A stretch of DNA of 64,000 bases from an uncultured Clostridium sp. (GCA_947644195.1 CANRZB010000010.1:1-64000); one strand, 5' to 3'. Numbered from the stretch's first letter, positions 29,548-38,747 are shown. Made by a program: numbers and translations. Notes: generated from the sequence alone by a model not told the origin.

Positions 29548-31779
29548 ATGAAAGATGAGATTCAACTTTTTGCTGAAAGATCAAGAAGAAAACTAGTTCA
29601 TTTTTGTCAAATGTACTTGATTTTTATTTTATTTGGCATTGTGATCATCTGTTTGCTTTCCAATGGAAAGATAGAACAATACCAAGATTATTATATTGCA
29701 CTTGGTAGTATTGCTGGTATTTTTGTTGTTGCCATCATTGTTATTTCCTTTTTGGCAGAAAGAGGATTAAAGAAACAGAGGAAGAAGTTTTCCAGTGAAG
29801 AGATCAGGAGAATTAATCGAGAGGCGTCTAAGGGACCAAAATTGGAGCATTTGTTAATTACGCAGGATGTCATTGCGTATGCAGCGGGACTACGTATTGT
29901 TTTGATTCCGGTGCGTGATATTATTTGGATTAAGAGGCGGCGTGTTATTCGGGCAAAAATGATGCACGGAGCGGGGATGTTTTTTCCAATGGCATCTTCG
30001 GAGCGTTTTATTGATATCCGAACAAGGGATAATAAGGTACATCATATTCCAAATGATGTGAAAGAGGAGTTGGAATCGGAAATTTATAATTATCTTGTTT
30101 TTACTGTCAGGATGAAAAGACCCTTCGTACTGCTCGGACGAGAAAAAGATTGGAATCGTATTAACAAGGATGAATTTCAGGAGATTGTAAAGAGAGTAGA
30201 TGCGGTTGGAGAGGAGGATGCAGGTGAGATAGAGATGCTCTTCAACCGGGAACATCTTTATGAGCTTTGTCGTTCTGGTATTGGGGACAGTCGAGGATCT
30301 GAGGTAAAGCTGATGGCCACTGTAGTAATAAGTTATTTTGCTGTATTTTTCCTATTTAGAAATCCCAAATTATTATTTCATAGTGGTCATCAGTTAGAGA
30401 TGGATTTATTTTCAAGAGTGTTTCAGACCTTTGGATTAGGTTTCGTTATGTTTTTACCGATTATTTTTGTGTTGGTTTGCTTTCTGAAAAATGTAGTACT
30501 AGACAGGGAGAGAGCAGTCACACAAGTGACCGGGGCAATCTATTTTGTATTTGCGATGATTTCGGTCGGCGGCTTTGCCGGGTATACACTTATGGCAAGT
30601 GAAAATGTACATGGTATTGAGGCGATAAGGGACTGGCAGGCATATACAGGTGGCAACCTTGAGACATACGAAGGAACTTTGCTAAGTACTCAGGCCCCTG
30701 TGATGAATCAAATTGCAATTCATACGGACAAAAGATATGAATATTTTCAGGGGGAAGGCATTGCTTTCCGATCTTATTCTGGATTCTGTATTGTGCCAAA
30801 CTTGCTGCAACAGAGATACCGGGTTACCTATACTCCCAACTTGCATATTTTAGTTTCTCTCACGGATGAAAATGGCAATGAAAGGCTGGCATTAAGTGAA
30901 GCAGATCTTATAAAATGTCAGGATACTTTTGAAAAATATATTCAGAAAGAGAAGGGAAAATATGCAGATATTGGTGTATGGGAGATAGGTGATATTATGT
31001 ATCCTAAAAACCCACATATATATGGATATGACCTGCTGACAGAGGAACAACAGAAAGACTTTGACTTGCTTTACAGCGATATCATGCAGAGAGAGGTAGA
31101 GAGTACAAGAGTATTTTATCTGCCTGTTCCATTGGAAAAAAAGGAATTTCAAGAGATCAATGCTTTGTATGACTGTAATCATAAGTTTGATTCCTTTCAA
31201 CAATATACATATAGAACGGATGATAGAGAGGTTGTAGAAAAGGTATATGTGTCAAGAACCGTTTATTCTGAGGAGGCGTATAATTCCTATAGCGCCAAAT
31301 ATCAGAAAAAAGTTAAAAAGATTGTTGCGGGAATGTCCAAAGATCTTACGGGTAAGGAGAAAGTTACATGGATTTCTGATTACCTGTTAAAACATGTCGA
31401 GGTTTTGGATTCCATGGAATGGCTTGATCAAACCGATGGTGGGCAAAATACAGCAAGCCCGGAGTATAAGAAGGGAATTTTGGCGAATACAGGTTATGGC
31501 GCATTGTTTTGTGGTACGGCCTCTGGGAAAGGGTATATGGAGGCTTTTGGAATGATTGCAAAGGCAGTAGGAATTTATAGTATTGCGGCTATGGATGATA
31601 ACGAGTGTAAATATTGGAATCTTGTGAGATTAGATGATCAATGGTATGCTGTAAATGTATATGCGATGGCAAAGGAGAAAAACAAAGATAAATATCTATT
31701 GATCTCTAATTCCGCTATGGAAAAATATATGGAGGCAAAGGCAACCTATGGAACGAGTAAGCACTTTGCCTGTCCTTAG
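29548..31779 (+). CDS. Multi-TM protein with C-terminal transglutaminase-like domain lacking apparent catalytic triad
   Basis: TM segments; C-term YGALFCGTASGKGYMEAFGMIAKAVGI...CKYWNLVRLDDQWYAVNVYAM. Confidence 0.6.
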   Translation: MKDEIQLFAERSRRKLVHFCQMYLIFILFGIVIICLLSNGKIEQYQDYYIALGSIAGIFVVAIIVISFLAERGLKKQRKKFSSEEIRRINREASKGPKLEHLLITQDVIAYAAGLRIVLIPVRDIIWIKRRRVIRAKMMHGAGMFFPMASSERFIDIRTRDNKVHHIPNDVKEELESEIYNYLVFTVRMKRPFVLLGREKDWNRINKDEFQEIVKRVDAVGEEDAGEIEMLFNREHLYELCRSGIGDSRGSEVKLMATVVISYFAVFFLFRNPKLLFHSGHQLEMDLFSRVFQTFGLGFVMFLPIIFVLVCFLKNVVLDRERAVTQVTGAIYFVFAMISVGGFAGYTLMASENVHGIEAIRDWQAYTGGNLETYEGTLLSTQAPVMNQIAIHTDKRYEYFQGEGIAFRSYSGFCIVPNLLQQRYRVTYTPNLHILVSLTDENGNERLALSEADLIKCQDTFEKYIQKEKGKYADIGVWEIGDIMYPKNPHIYGYDLLTEEQQKDFDLLYSDIMQREVESTRVFYLPVPLEKKEFQEINALYDCNHKFDSFQQYTYRTDDREVVEKVYVSRTVYSEEAYNSYSAKYQKKVKKIVAGMSKDLTGKEKVTWISDYLLKHVEVLDSMEWLDQTDGGQNTASPEYKKGILANTGYGALFCGTASGKGYMEAFGMIAKAVGIYSIAAMDDNECKYWNLVRLDDQWYAVNVYAMAKEKNKDKYLLISNSAMEKYMEAKATYGTSKHFACP

Positions 31780-31803
31780 TTATATGATTCACAATTTTTG
31801 TAT

Positions 31804-31832
31804 TTGACAAAAAAGCTTAATGGTGCTAGTAT
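31804..31832 (+). promoter_or_regulatory. Promoter TTGACA-17-TAGTAT
   Basis: Consensus boxes upstream of the 20-aa leader ORF. Confidence 0.7.
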
Positions 31833-31876
31833 AAAAAACAATTTTAGTAACCATTGTATGAAGGAGAGCATACATT

Positions 31877-31939
31877 ATGAATCACAACTTATATTCCAGA
31901 CGTTATATGTATTGGTATGAAAGACGTGTCTGTTTATAA
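31877..31939 (+). CDS. Putative leader peptide MNHNLYSRRYMYWYERRVCL
   Basis: RBS AAGGAGAG about 10 nt upstream; lies between a promoter and an attenuator-like hairpin. Confidence 0.5.
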   Translation: MNHNLYSRRYMYWYERRVCL

Positions 31940-32041
31940 TTAGGCATAGGAGATGTGCTGATAATAAGCAGATAGGTCTTATTGTCTGGTGCATCGCTTT
32001 AGAATGTGAGTTGTTACTTTGACATAGCATCCTGGATAGAG

Positions 32042-32079
32042 AATCGCATCAGACAAAGAGTGTTTGATGCGATTTTTTA
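32042..32079 (+). terminator. Intrinsic terminator/attenuator ATCGCATCA...TGATGCGAT TTTTT
   Basis: 9-bp perfect stem plus T6; alternative pairing of GTCTGGTGC (31984-31992) with GCATCAGAC. Confidence 0.75.
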
Positions 32080-32130
32080 TATGATAGGAAAGTAGTCCAT
32101 ACTGGACTATTCCTATCATATAAAAAACGC
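32069..32130. repeat. About 62-bp imperfect palindrome GCGATTTTTTATATGATAGGAA...TTCCTATCATATAAAAAACGC
   Basis: Read directly; inner AGTCCA-TAC-TGGACT. Confidence 0.75.
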
Positions 32131-32256
32131 TCCGCGGGATGCGCACTCGCGCGTAATGAAGATGTCGTTTACACGACCGCGCTCTGCGCGAGAGTTTCAA
32201 AAGCGAACTGAGAGTTCGCTTTACGAAACTCTTTCTTATGCAAAAAGGAGGATTTT

Positions 32257-32742
32257 ATGGAGAACAATATCATAATACGGTTTGCAAGAGCAGACGAATT
32301 GGAGCAAGTGAATCAAATCAGGAAATCGGTGCATGAGTTGCATGTCCGAGGCAGAGCAGATTTATTTCAGCCCGATGGTTGGAGAGAGATCAAAGAGGTT
32401 GTTAAGGAACGATTTGATTCTGAGAAGAGCAGTGTCATCGTGGCATGTTTTGACGACCTAATTGTGGGTTTTGCCATAGTTCAGTATATTCACAGGGCAG
32501 AAACTGCATTTCGTCCGGCGCAGGATTTTTGCCATATTGAGGAATTTGGTGTGGATCAGAAATTTAGGCGCCAGGGAATTGCATCAGCATTAATTGATTT
32601 TATTCGTGAGGATGCATCAAACCATGGATTTCAGAAGTTAGAGTTGAATATGTATGAATTCAATGACAGCGCCCTAAAATTTTATGAGAGTGTCGGATTT
32701 CACACATATCGGAGGGATCTGGAATTGCTGGTAGAAAAGTAA
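32257..32742 (+). CDS. GNAT-family N-acetyltransferase
   Basis: FGVDQKFRRQGIASALIDFI acetyl-CoA motif. Confidence 0.88.
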   Translation: MENNIIIRFARADELEQVNQIRKSVHELHVRGRADLFQPDGWREIKEVVKERFDSEKSSVIVACFDDLIVGFAIVQYIHRAETAFRPAQDFCHIEEFGVDQKFRRQGIASALIDFIREDASNHGFQKLELNMYEFNDSALKFYESVGFHTYRRDLELLVEK

Positions 32743-32777
32743 TCCCGCTAAAGAGGAGAGTGTTTTCGATATAAAAG

Positions 32778-32814
32778 GAACCTGCCTATGGAAGATAATT
32801 CTATAGACAGGTTC
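32778..32814. terminator. Bidirectional terminator GAACCTG-CTAT...ATAG-CAGGTTC
   Basis: Between convergent genes; T-rich run on minus strand. Confidence 0.6.
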
Positions 32815-32836
32815 TGAATAAAAAGAAATACTTATG

Positions 32837-35800
32837 TTACAGCTTAAAACCTGATTTCACTATTTTTTGGTGATAGGTTTTCTTTCTGGAAGCTGGCAAT
32901 TTAAATTTTGCTTTTTTAGGTATCCCTTGAAATGCTTTAGTGCCGATCGTCTTTAGTTTTTTGCTTTTAATAGTAATTTGCTTTAAGTTTTTGCAGTGAT
33001 AAAATGCTTTCTTCCCAATTTTGGTCAGAGAGGAACCTAGGCTAACTTTCGTCAGAGATTGATTGCCAGCAAAAACATTGGCAGAGATTTCTGTCACCGG
33101 GTAACTGGTTCCCTGATAGGTAATTTTTGCAGGAATGGATACGGTCTTAGCCTTTTTGTTCGTCAATCCTGCAAACTTTACGGATTTCTTTCCGCTGGCA
33201 GTAAGTTTGACCACATATTTCTGTTTCTTTACAGTGATTTTCTGTCCATTCCGAACAGTCGGTGCCGCCGTTATTTGCGGTGTATTGTTCTTAGGCGGTT
33301 GATTGGTTGCTGTCGGTGGCTTAGGACTTCCTGGTTCTGCGTGCACGGTAACTGTCAGCTCTGTCTGTATTACACTATAATGTGTCTGATCTGCCGGGGT
33401 AAATACTAGACTGTATTTTGTTTTTTGGCTATCTGCAGCAGATGGTTTGATGGTAGCATCTTTCCATGAAAAAGTGCCTTCCACATCCGCTTTCCCGCCG
33501 GTCAGGGTAGCATTTGCCAGAGTTTGTCCTGTTTGGATTGCTCCAACTGCCGGCCATTGAATAACTGGGACTCTTTTATTAATGGTAAAATCTGTTTCTG
33601 CGGTGGCCGCTTTATAACAAGCGGTATAATCACTGGTCACACGTAAAGTATATTCTCCTGGCTCGGTCGGAACAACATCGGTAAAAGTTTCTTGCCCCTT
33701 CCCTTTATATGTATATGTCAATTCACCCAGAGAGGGATTCAATACCTCCGGTTGAATCTCCGTACCATAGGACACATTTTCACAGGAGACTTTTAATGGA
33801 TTATCAATTTTATTGATGGTAAAATATTGGGTAACGGATCCAAAATCAGCATATTCCTCTTTTCCCTTTACAGTTACAGTTCCCTGACCGGCAAGTACAT
33901 TGCTGCCATAAGACAGGGAATAATCTACACCTTTCTGCAATACCTGATCTCCCTGTTTTACCGTAATCTCCGGTTTAATCCGTTTCCCCGTAAAATCATA
34001 GGATGCAATCTTTGAAATGCTCAGATTTTTCATTACATCACTACTCCACTGTATTTCGCCTTCGTTACCGGTATTTTTATAGTATGTAATTACCTGTTCG
34101 CCAGCATCGTAAATGGCAATCTCGGCGTCCGTTGTATCATTATACTCTAACAGATAATAGACATGATCCGTTTCTTTACATAAAGACAGGTAGTCAGAAA
34201 ATTCAGCTTTACTCTTGTCAATTCGTCTGGTAAAGAAATCTAACATGTTACCATATGTTTTATTGGCTAAGATATCGCTCTTTGCACTGTTGAACATACC
34301 ACAAGCCATCTGATCAGATTCCACACTCTGGAATGTGGTAGAATCATAACCACACATGTAAATATCCGGAAAAAAGAATAAGATCAATTCGGCTGGAATA
34401 CTGGAGTCCACATCGGTCACTCCCAGTTCTTCCAAATCCTGCTGCTTCGATGGATATAATGCAGTTGGTGTCCCCGGATGCCCCTTATAATAATACTCAT
34501 AGGAATCTCCATAATGTTTCTTGATCAATCTGACATAATCCTTAAAATCCGGTTCGTTATTCACTGTGCTTCCTAGAATTAACATAATTGGTTTCCCTGT
34601 TTCACTGGCACTGCCGAACATATCGGCATCAAAGTGATATAGCTGCTGGAATGATTTATCATATCCAGATGCTTGCACATTCGCCAGCATTTTAGAAACA
34701 CCTTTTACCGTACAGTTACCAACCACTTTTGCAAGTAGTTCTTCATTTTTGATAGAAAAAGTACCGTTTGTCCGGGCTACCCACCAGTCCACATTTTCAT
34801 CCTCTGCCGCTACCGCCGCATATTTCGGCAGGCAGGTCATGGATAAATTCGTGCTGCTGGCATATTTTGCCCAGCTAGGATCAAACTTGCCCTCTTCCCT
34901 GGACTTTTGTTTCAATGCTTCCCAGTCAGCGCGCATAGCGTCATACAAGGTGCCATTATCATTGCGGAATGTATCATTAAAATAGGCATAAGTTCCACTG
35001 CCATCGGATAGAAGAATAACATGATACTGTGACTCAGGAATCTGATTTGCCTCCAAGAGCCATAACATATTTTCTACAAAGTTATCTGTATAATATAGAT
35101 TAAAAGTAGAATTCGGACTGATCTCGTATAAGTCTTTAATATAGGAAGACATTTTATTTCTACTGTCAATCCATGCCTGACCGCCCCATTTCACGCCTGT
35201 AAAATCGGAATCAGAAGCAGTTGGAAGTTTATATACATTCGCTGGTAGATTGTTCCAATCCCAGGAATCTGCTCTTTCAAAAACAGCAAACGTTGGAATT
35301 GGATTGCCCTCTGCATCTTCCGTAATATTATACTCACTTCCCTCCCATAGAGATAGTGAAAACAGAACAGCCGGAAAAGTTGCACTGATTGGTGCAAAAT
35401 TATAAGCAGATGCCGCAATTCCTACCGTAAGTTCTTCGGAAGCTCCAACCACATCATTTCCCTTCAAATATTCCACAGATATCGTATACTTACCAAAATT
35501 TTTCAGGTCCATCGTATACTGTGATTGATCTTTACTTAAAGAGATTTTTTTTGTCTCATTCTGGGTGACCGTATCCTGATAGTACATTTTTGCGGTAATT
35601 CTAACATGATCCGCTCGTGATTCTGCCAAGATATCATTTACCCCGGGTATCGTTAAGGTCAAATTTGTTTCGTTCAGTTTTGTTTGTTCCAGGCTGATAT
35701 CGCCAATGGAATTGCTTGCCGTAACAGCTGCCGCCGTACTTTTGGCAGACGCTTCTTTTTCGGTTGTCTGCTCTATTACCGCAGCTTTTGTGTCTGTACA

Positions 35801-35881
35801 CGCCGCCGTCCATGGTAAGAAGGAAGACAGCATCGCCACTGATAATAAAATAGCGAGACATTTTTTCATTTTTACGAGCAT
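32837..35881 (-). CDS. Large secreted protein: GT52/sialyltransferase-like segment, Ig-like (MBG) region and C-terminal LRRs
   Basis: Signal peptide MKKCLAILLSVAMLSSFLPWTAA; YYYKGHPGT and DSSIPAELILFFFPDIYMCGYDSTTF; C-terminal LRR_5 repeats. Confidence 0.6.
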   Translation of the reverse strand: MLVKMKKCLAILLSVAMLSSFLPWTAACTDTKAAVIEQTTEKEASAKSTAAAVTASNSIGDISLEQTKLNETNLTLTIPGVNDILAESRADHVRITAKMYYQDTVTQNETKKISLSKDQSQYTMDLKNFGKYTISVEYLKGNDVVGASEELTVGIAASAYNFAPISATFPAVLFSLSLWEGSEYNITEDAEGNPIPTFAVFERADSWDWNNLPANVYKLPTASDSDFTGVKWGGQAWIDSRNKMSSYIKDLYEISPNSTFNLYYTDNFVENMLWLLEANQIPESQYHVILLSDGSGTYAYFNDTFRNDNGTLYDAMRADWEALKQKSREEGKFDPSWAKYASSTNLSMTCLPKYAAVAAEDENVDWWVARTNGTFSIKNEELLAKVVGNCTVKGVSKMLANVQASGYDKSFQQLYHFDADMFGSASETGKPIMLILGSTVNNEPDFKDYVRLIKKHYGDSYEYYYKGHPGTPTALYPSKQQDLEELGVTDVDSSIPAELILFFFPDIYMCGYDSTTFQSVESDQMACGMFNSAKSDILANKTYGNMLDFFTRRIDKSKAEFSDYLSLCKETDHVYYLLEYNDTTDAEIAIYDAGEQVITYYKNTGNEGEIQWSSDVMKNLSISKIASYDFTGKRIKPEITVKQGDQVLQKGVDYSLSYGSNVLAGQGTVTVKGKEEYADFGSVTQYFTINKIDNPLKVSCENVSYGTEIQPEVLNPSLGELTYTYKGKGQETFTDVVPTEPGEYTLRVTSDYTACYKAATAETDFTINKRVPVIQWPAVGAIQTGQTLANATLTGGKADVEGTFSWKDATIKPSAADSQKTKYSLVFTPADQTHYSVIQTELTVTVHAEPGSPKPPTATNQPPKNNTPQITAAPTVRNGQKITVKKQKYVVKLTASGKKSVKFAGLTNKKAKTVSIPAKITYQGTSYPVTEISANVFAGNQSLTKVSLGSSLTKIGKKAFYHCKNLKQITIKSKKLKTIGTKAFQGIPKKAKFKLPASRKKTYHQKIVKSGFKL

Positions 35882-36273
35882 AAAAACTCCTTTCTTTTGC
35901 ATAAACAATTATTTCCTTATGTATCGTTACAAGTTGCAATGTATATTCTAGTTATTGCAAACAGATAACAAACATTATAATAACATAAATTGTATAGCTC
36001 GTAAACAATCTTATTTATGTAACATATTTCCTAAATGGTTTATTTGGGCATGTTGTTGGGGGAGCAATTAAAAGTTAGCAAAAAATGGTGATATGGGAGG
36101 AAAATAATTCAAAAGGACTACTAGATCAGGAAAAAGAAAGTTCATTCTTTAAAAAAATCTAAAAATATGTTAAACTTATTTTAATATTAAAATAAATTAT
36201 AAGGTGATTATTTGTTTTACCAAATTAATGTTAGTAGTATAAATACGATTTAGGAAAGATTAAGGAACGCAGG

Positions 36274-37281
36274 ATGAATAAATTGACCGAACAAGCAATA
36301 GAAGAGTTTTATAAATATAATAAAATTGATGATAAAATATATAGTTTGAATGGAAAAGATAGACTTTTCGGTTTTATTTTGGATAGAAATATTCCCCGTG
36401 AAATTTTAGAAACTAATCTTACTCACTGGTTAGACAATTTTGGTTTAGATGATCAAGAAACTTTTTTAGCGCTGTTTTCCCATTTTCGGTATATTCCGAA
36501 AAATATATTTGAATATATGGTTACCTGTTTTGTTGACAGGATGAAAAAAGAATTAAGTGAATATGATTTGAAAGAGACATTATTTGTTTTTGTTGAATCC
36601 CCAAAAGGATGTAAATCAGGAATTGATGATTTTGCAGTTGCACTATGGGAATGTCTAAAAGGTGAGATTTGGAAGGAGCAATTAATTACTCATTTTTCTA
36701 TGTTAAACGAGAAAAAGATTTTAGAAAATCGAAATATTATCTTTGTCGATGATATCATTGCGACGGGGTTTTCAATGAATGAAAATATCAAAAAATTTTT
36801 TGAAAAGTTTCCTCAATGTAAAAATTCTAATATTAAATATTATGTAGCATCTCTGTTTTTGACAAGGAGAGGAAAAAAATTTATAGAAAAAAAGAGAAGC
36901 AATATGACTTTGATGGTAGAAAAAGGTTTGTTGAAGTCAGCATTTAGAGGTAATTATATTTTTTCAAGTGATGAATTGAAGAAAAAAGAAGAATGTGTTT
37001 TACCATATGAAGACAAGGCGGGGAAGGAATATGATGGGAAAAAATACGTGATGGGATTTTCGGAAAGTAAATTATTAATTGGATTTTACTATGAAATTCC
37101 CAATAATACATTATCAACTTTTTGGAGACATACAGAAGACTTTACCCCTTTATTTCCAAGGAGTTCAGAGCATGCCTTTTCGAGTAAGTTAACTTTAAAG
37201 GAAATTATTGAAAAGAAGAAAAAGATGGCGAACAGAGCGTATGTGATAAATAGCATGGGAGGATATGATGAAAGCGAATGA
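36274..37281 (+). CDS. Phosphoribosyltransferase-like retron effector (PRTase)
   Basis: PRPP-loop-like NIIFVDDIIATGFSM; directly upstream of small wHTH gene, msr-msd and retron RT. Confidence 0.75.
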   Translation: MNKLTEQAIEEFYKYNKIDDKIYSLNGKDRLFGFILDRNIPREILETNLTHWLDNFGLDDQETFLALFSHFRYIPKNIFEYMVTCFVDRMKKELSEYDLKETLFVFVESPKGCKSGIDDFAVALWECLKGEIWKEQLITHFSMLNEKKILENRNIIFVDDIIATGFSMNENIKKFFEKFPQCKNSNIKYYVASLFLTRRGKKFIEKKRSNMTLMVEKGLLKSAFRGNYIFSSDELKKKEECVLPYEDKAGKEYDGKKYVMGFSESKLLIGFYYEIPNNTLSTFWRHTEDFTPLFPRSSEHAFSSKLTLKEIIEKKKKMANRAYVINSMGGYDESE

Positions 37282-37558
37282 GAGGATACTATTAACTTAT
37301 ATTGGCAAATATAAGAAAGTTGATTTTGCATTTTTTGCAGATGAGTTTAACATTTCTCCCATGGTAATTTTAGACTTGGTTGTGCAATTAATTAATGATG
37401 AATTTATTAAGGTTTGTGAGGATGAACTTATTCTTACAGAAAAAGGAATGAAAGAAGTATATGAATCATTTAACAAGATTTTTCTGGAAGAAGAAAATAT
37501 ACCAAAATTTGATTGGACAGAACTATATATTCCTCAAAACTTTGGGGAAGTATTGTAA
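37265..37558 (+). CDS. Small winged-helix-like retron accessory protein
   Basis: 97 aa, ERILLTYIGKYKKVDFAFFADEFNISPMVILDLVVQLINDEFI...LTEKG; overlaps upstream stop. Confidence 0.65.
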   Translation: MMKANERILLTYIGKYKKVDFAFFADEFNISPMVILDLVVQLINDEFIKVCEDELILTEKGMKEVYESFNKIFLEEENIPKFDWTELYIPQNFGEVL

Positions 37559-37584
37559 TGATGGAAGATTATATGTTAATATAA

Positions 37585-37738
37585 AAAGAGAGTAACTGGA
37601 TTGGAGTGTATTCGCTCCCTTGAAAAAGGGCACTAACATCACAATATATACGAGTTGTTCGCAGGTAAGGCGTTTGCTCACAACTCGAATATATTGTGAA
37701 TTTTTGCAAGGTATTGATATTAAGCAGTTACTCTCTTT
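37585..37738 (+). ncRNA. Retron msr-msd RNA
   Basis: Perfect 14-bp a1/a2 pair AAAGAGAGTAACTG (37585-37598) / CAGTTACTCTCTTT (37725-37738); msr hairpin GGAGTG-TATT-CGCTCC (37603-37618); msd stem TCACAATATATaCGAGTTGT / ACAACTCGaATATATTGTGA (37639-37699). Confidence 0.88.
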
Positions 37739-37754
37739 GAATGAGGAATTTGAA

Positions 37755-38747
37755 ATGGATAAAACCGTTTATTTACATAGGTTAAAAGTAAATATGCAGG
37801 GCAAATATGAATCTGAGTATATTGACAGATGCGTTTTTTATGCAGAAAGTCTATTGGATCGAAATCTGCCTGTAATATTTGATATGAACCATATATATGC
37901 TATATTACAGCTGGGGTGTATCAATTTAGATTGGTATAACGATTTTGGAATCAAGCGGAGGAATGGAACGGTTCGAATTATTTCTGCACCGAGTCGGCCG
38001 CTAAAATATCGACAGCGATGGATCTTAGATGAAATTTTATCTAAGATAGAAATAATGCCCTGCTGTGAGGGATTTACGAAAGGACATTCTATTGTTACTA
38101 ATGCAAGCAAGCATATTGGCTATGCTGAGACTCTGACGGTAGACATGAAGGACTTTTTCCCTAGTATAAAGGAGAAACAGATTGTTGATGTGTTTCGGGA
38201 AGTTGGTTATACGCAGGAAGTAGCCGTAACTTTATCTAGTCTATGTTGCCATGAGGGATGTCTGCCACAGGGAGCGCCTACCAGCCCGCAATTATCCAAT
38301 ATTATCTGCAAATCATTAGATAGGGATCTTATAGAGTTTTCGAAAAAATATGGTTTGGTTTATAGCAGATACGCAGATGACTTAACCTTTTCAGGTAATC
38401 AGGATTTAAATTGTACTGTTTCTCAAATAAAAGGAATCATACAAAATCATGGGTTTAGAATCAATGACAGAAAGACGAGATTATATACTGGAAAATACAG
38501 AAGAATTGTAACAGGTCTTATCGTTACGGAACATGGATTACGTGTTCCTCGTGAATATAAGAGAAAATTAAGGCAAGAAATATATTATTGTAAGAAATTT
38601 GGAGTAACGCAACATTTAAAGAATACGAATTCTTCTAAAGTAGTTAATTTTAAAGAATTCTTGTATGGAAAAGCATATTATATTAAAATGGTTGAACCAA
38701 AGACGGGGAAAAAGTTTTTGGAACAATTAGATGAAATAGAATGGTAA
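37755..38747 (+). CDS. Retron reverse transcriptase
   Basis: YSRYADDLTFSG catalytic motif, retron-type NAxxH (VTNASKH) and VTG (RRIVTGLIV); start set to ATG 37755, 16 nt after a2. Confidence 0.9.
   Translation: MDKTVYLHRLKVNMQGKYESEYIDRCVFYAESLLDRNLPVIFDMNHIYAILQLGCINLDWYNDFGIKRRNGTVRIISAPSRPLKYRQRWILDEILSKIEIMPCCEGFTKGHSIVTNASKHIGYAETLTVDMKDFFPSIKEKQIVDVFREVGYTQEVAVTLSSLCCHEGCLPQGAPTSPQLSNIICKSLDRDLIEFSKKYGLVYSRYADDLTFSGNQDLNCTVSQIKGIIQNHGFRINDRKTRLYTGKYRRIVTGLIVTEHGLRVPREYKRKLRQEIYYCKKFGVTQHLKNTNSSKVVNFKEFLYGKAYYIKMVEPKTGKKFLEQLDEIEW

Noticed and set aside
36000-36273. Second retron ncRNA or att-like repeats upstream of the PRTase gene
   Set aside because: Only an AT-rich palindrome (ATTTTAATATTAAAAT) seen; no convincing a1/a2 pair or flanking direct repeats
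37620-37754. N-terminal 45 codons of the RT ORF as real protein
   Set aside because: TTG start, sequence is occupied by msr-msd hairpins and a2; real start set at ATG 37755
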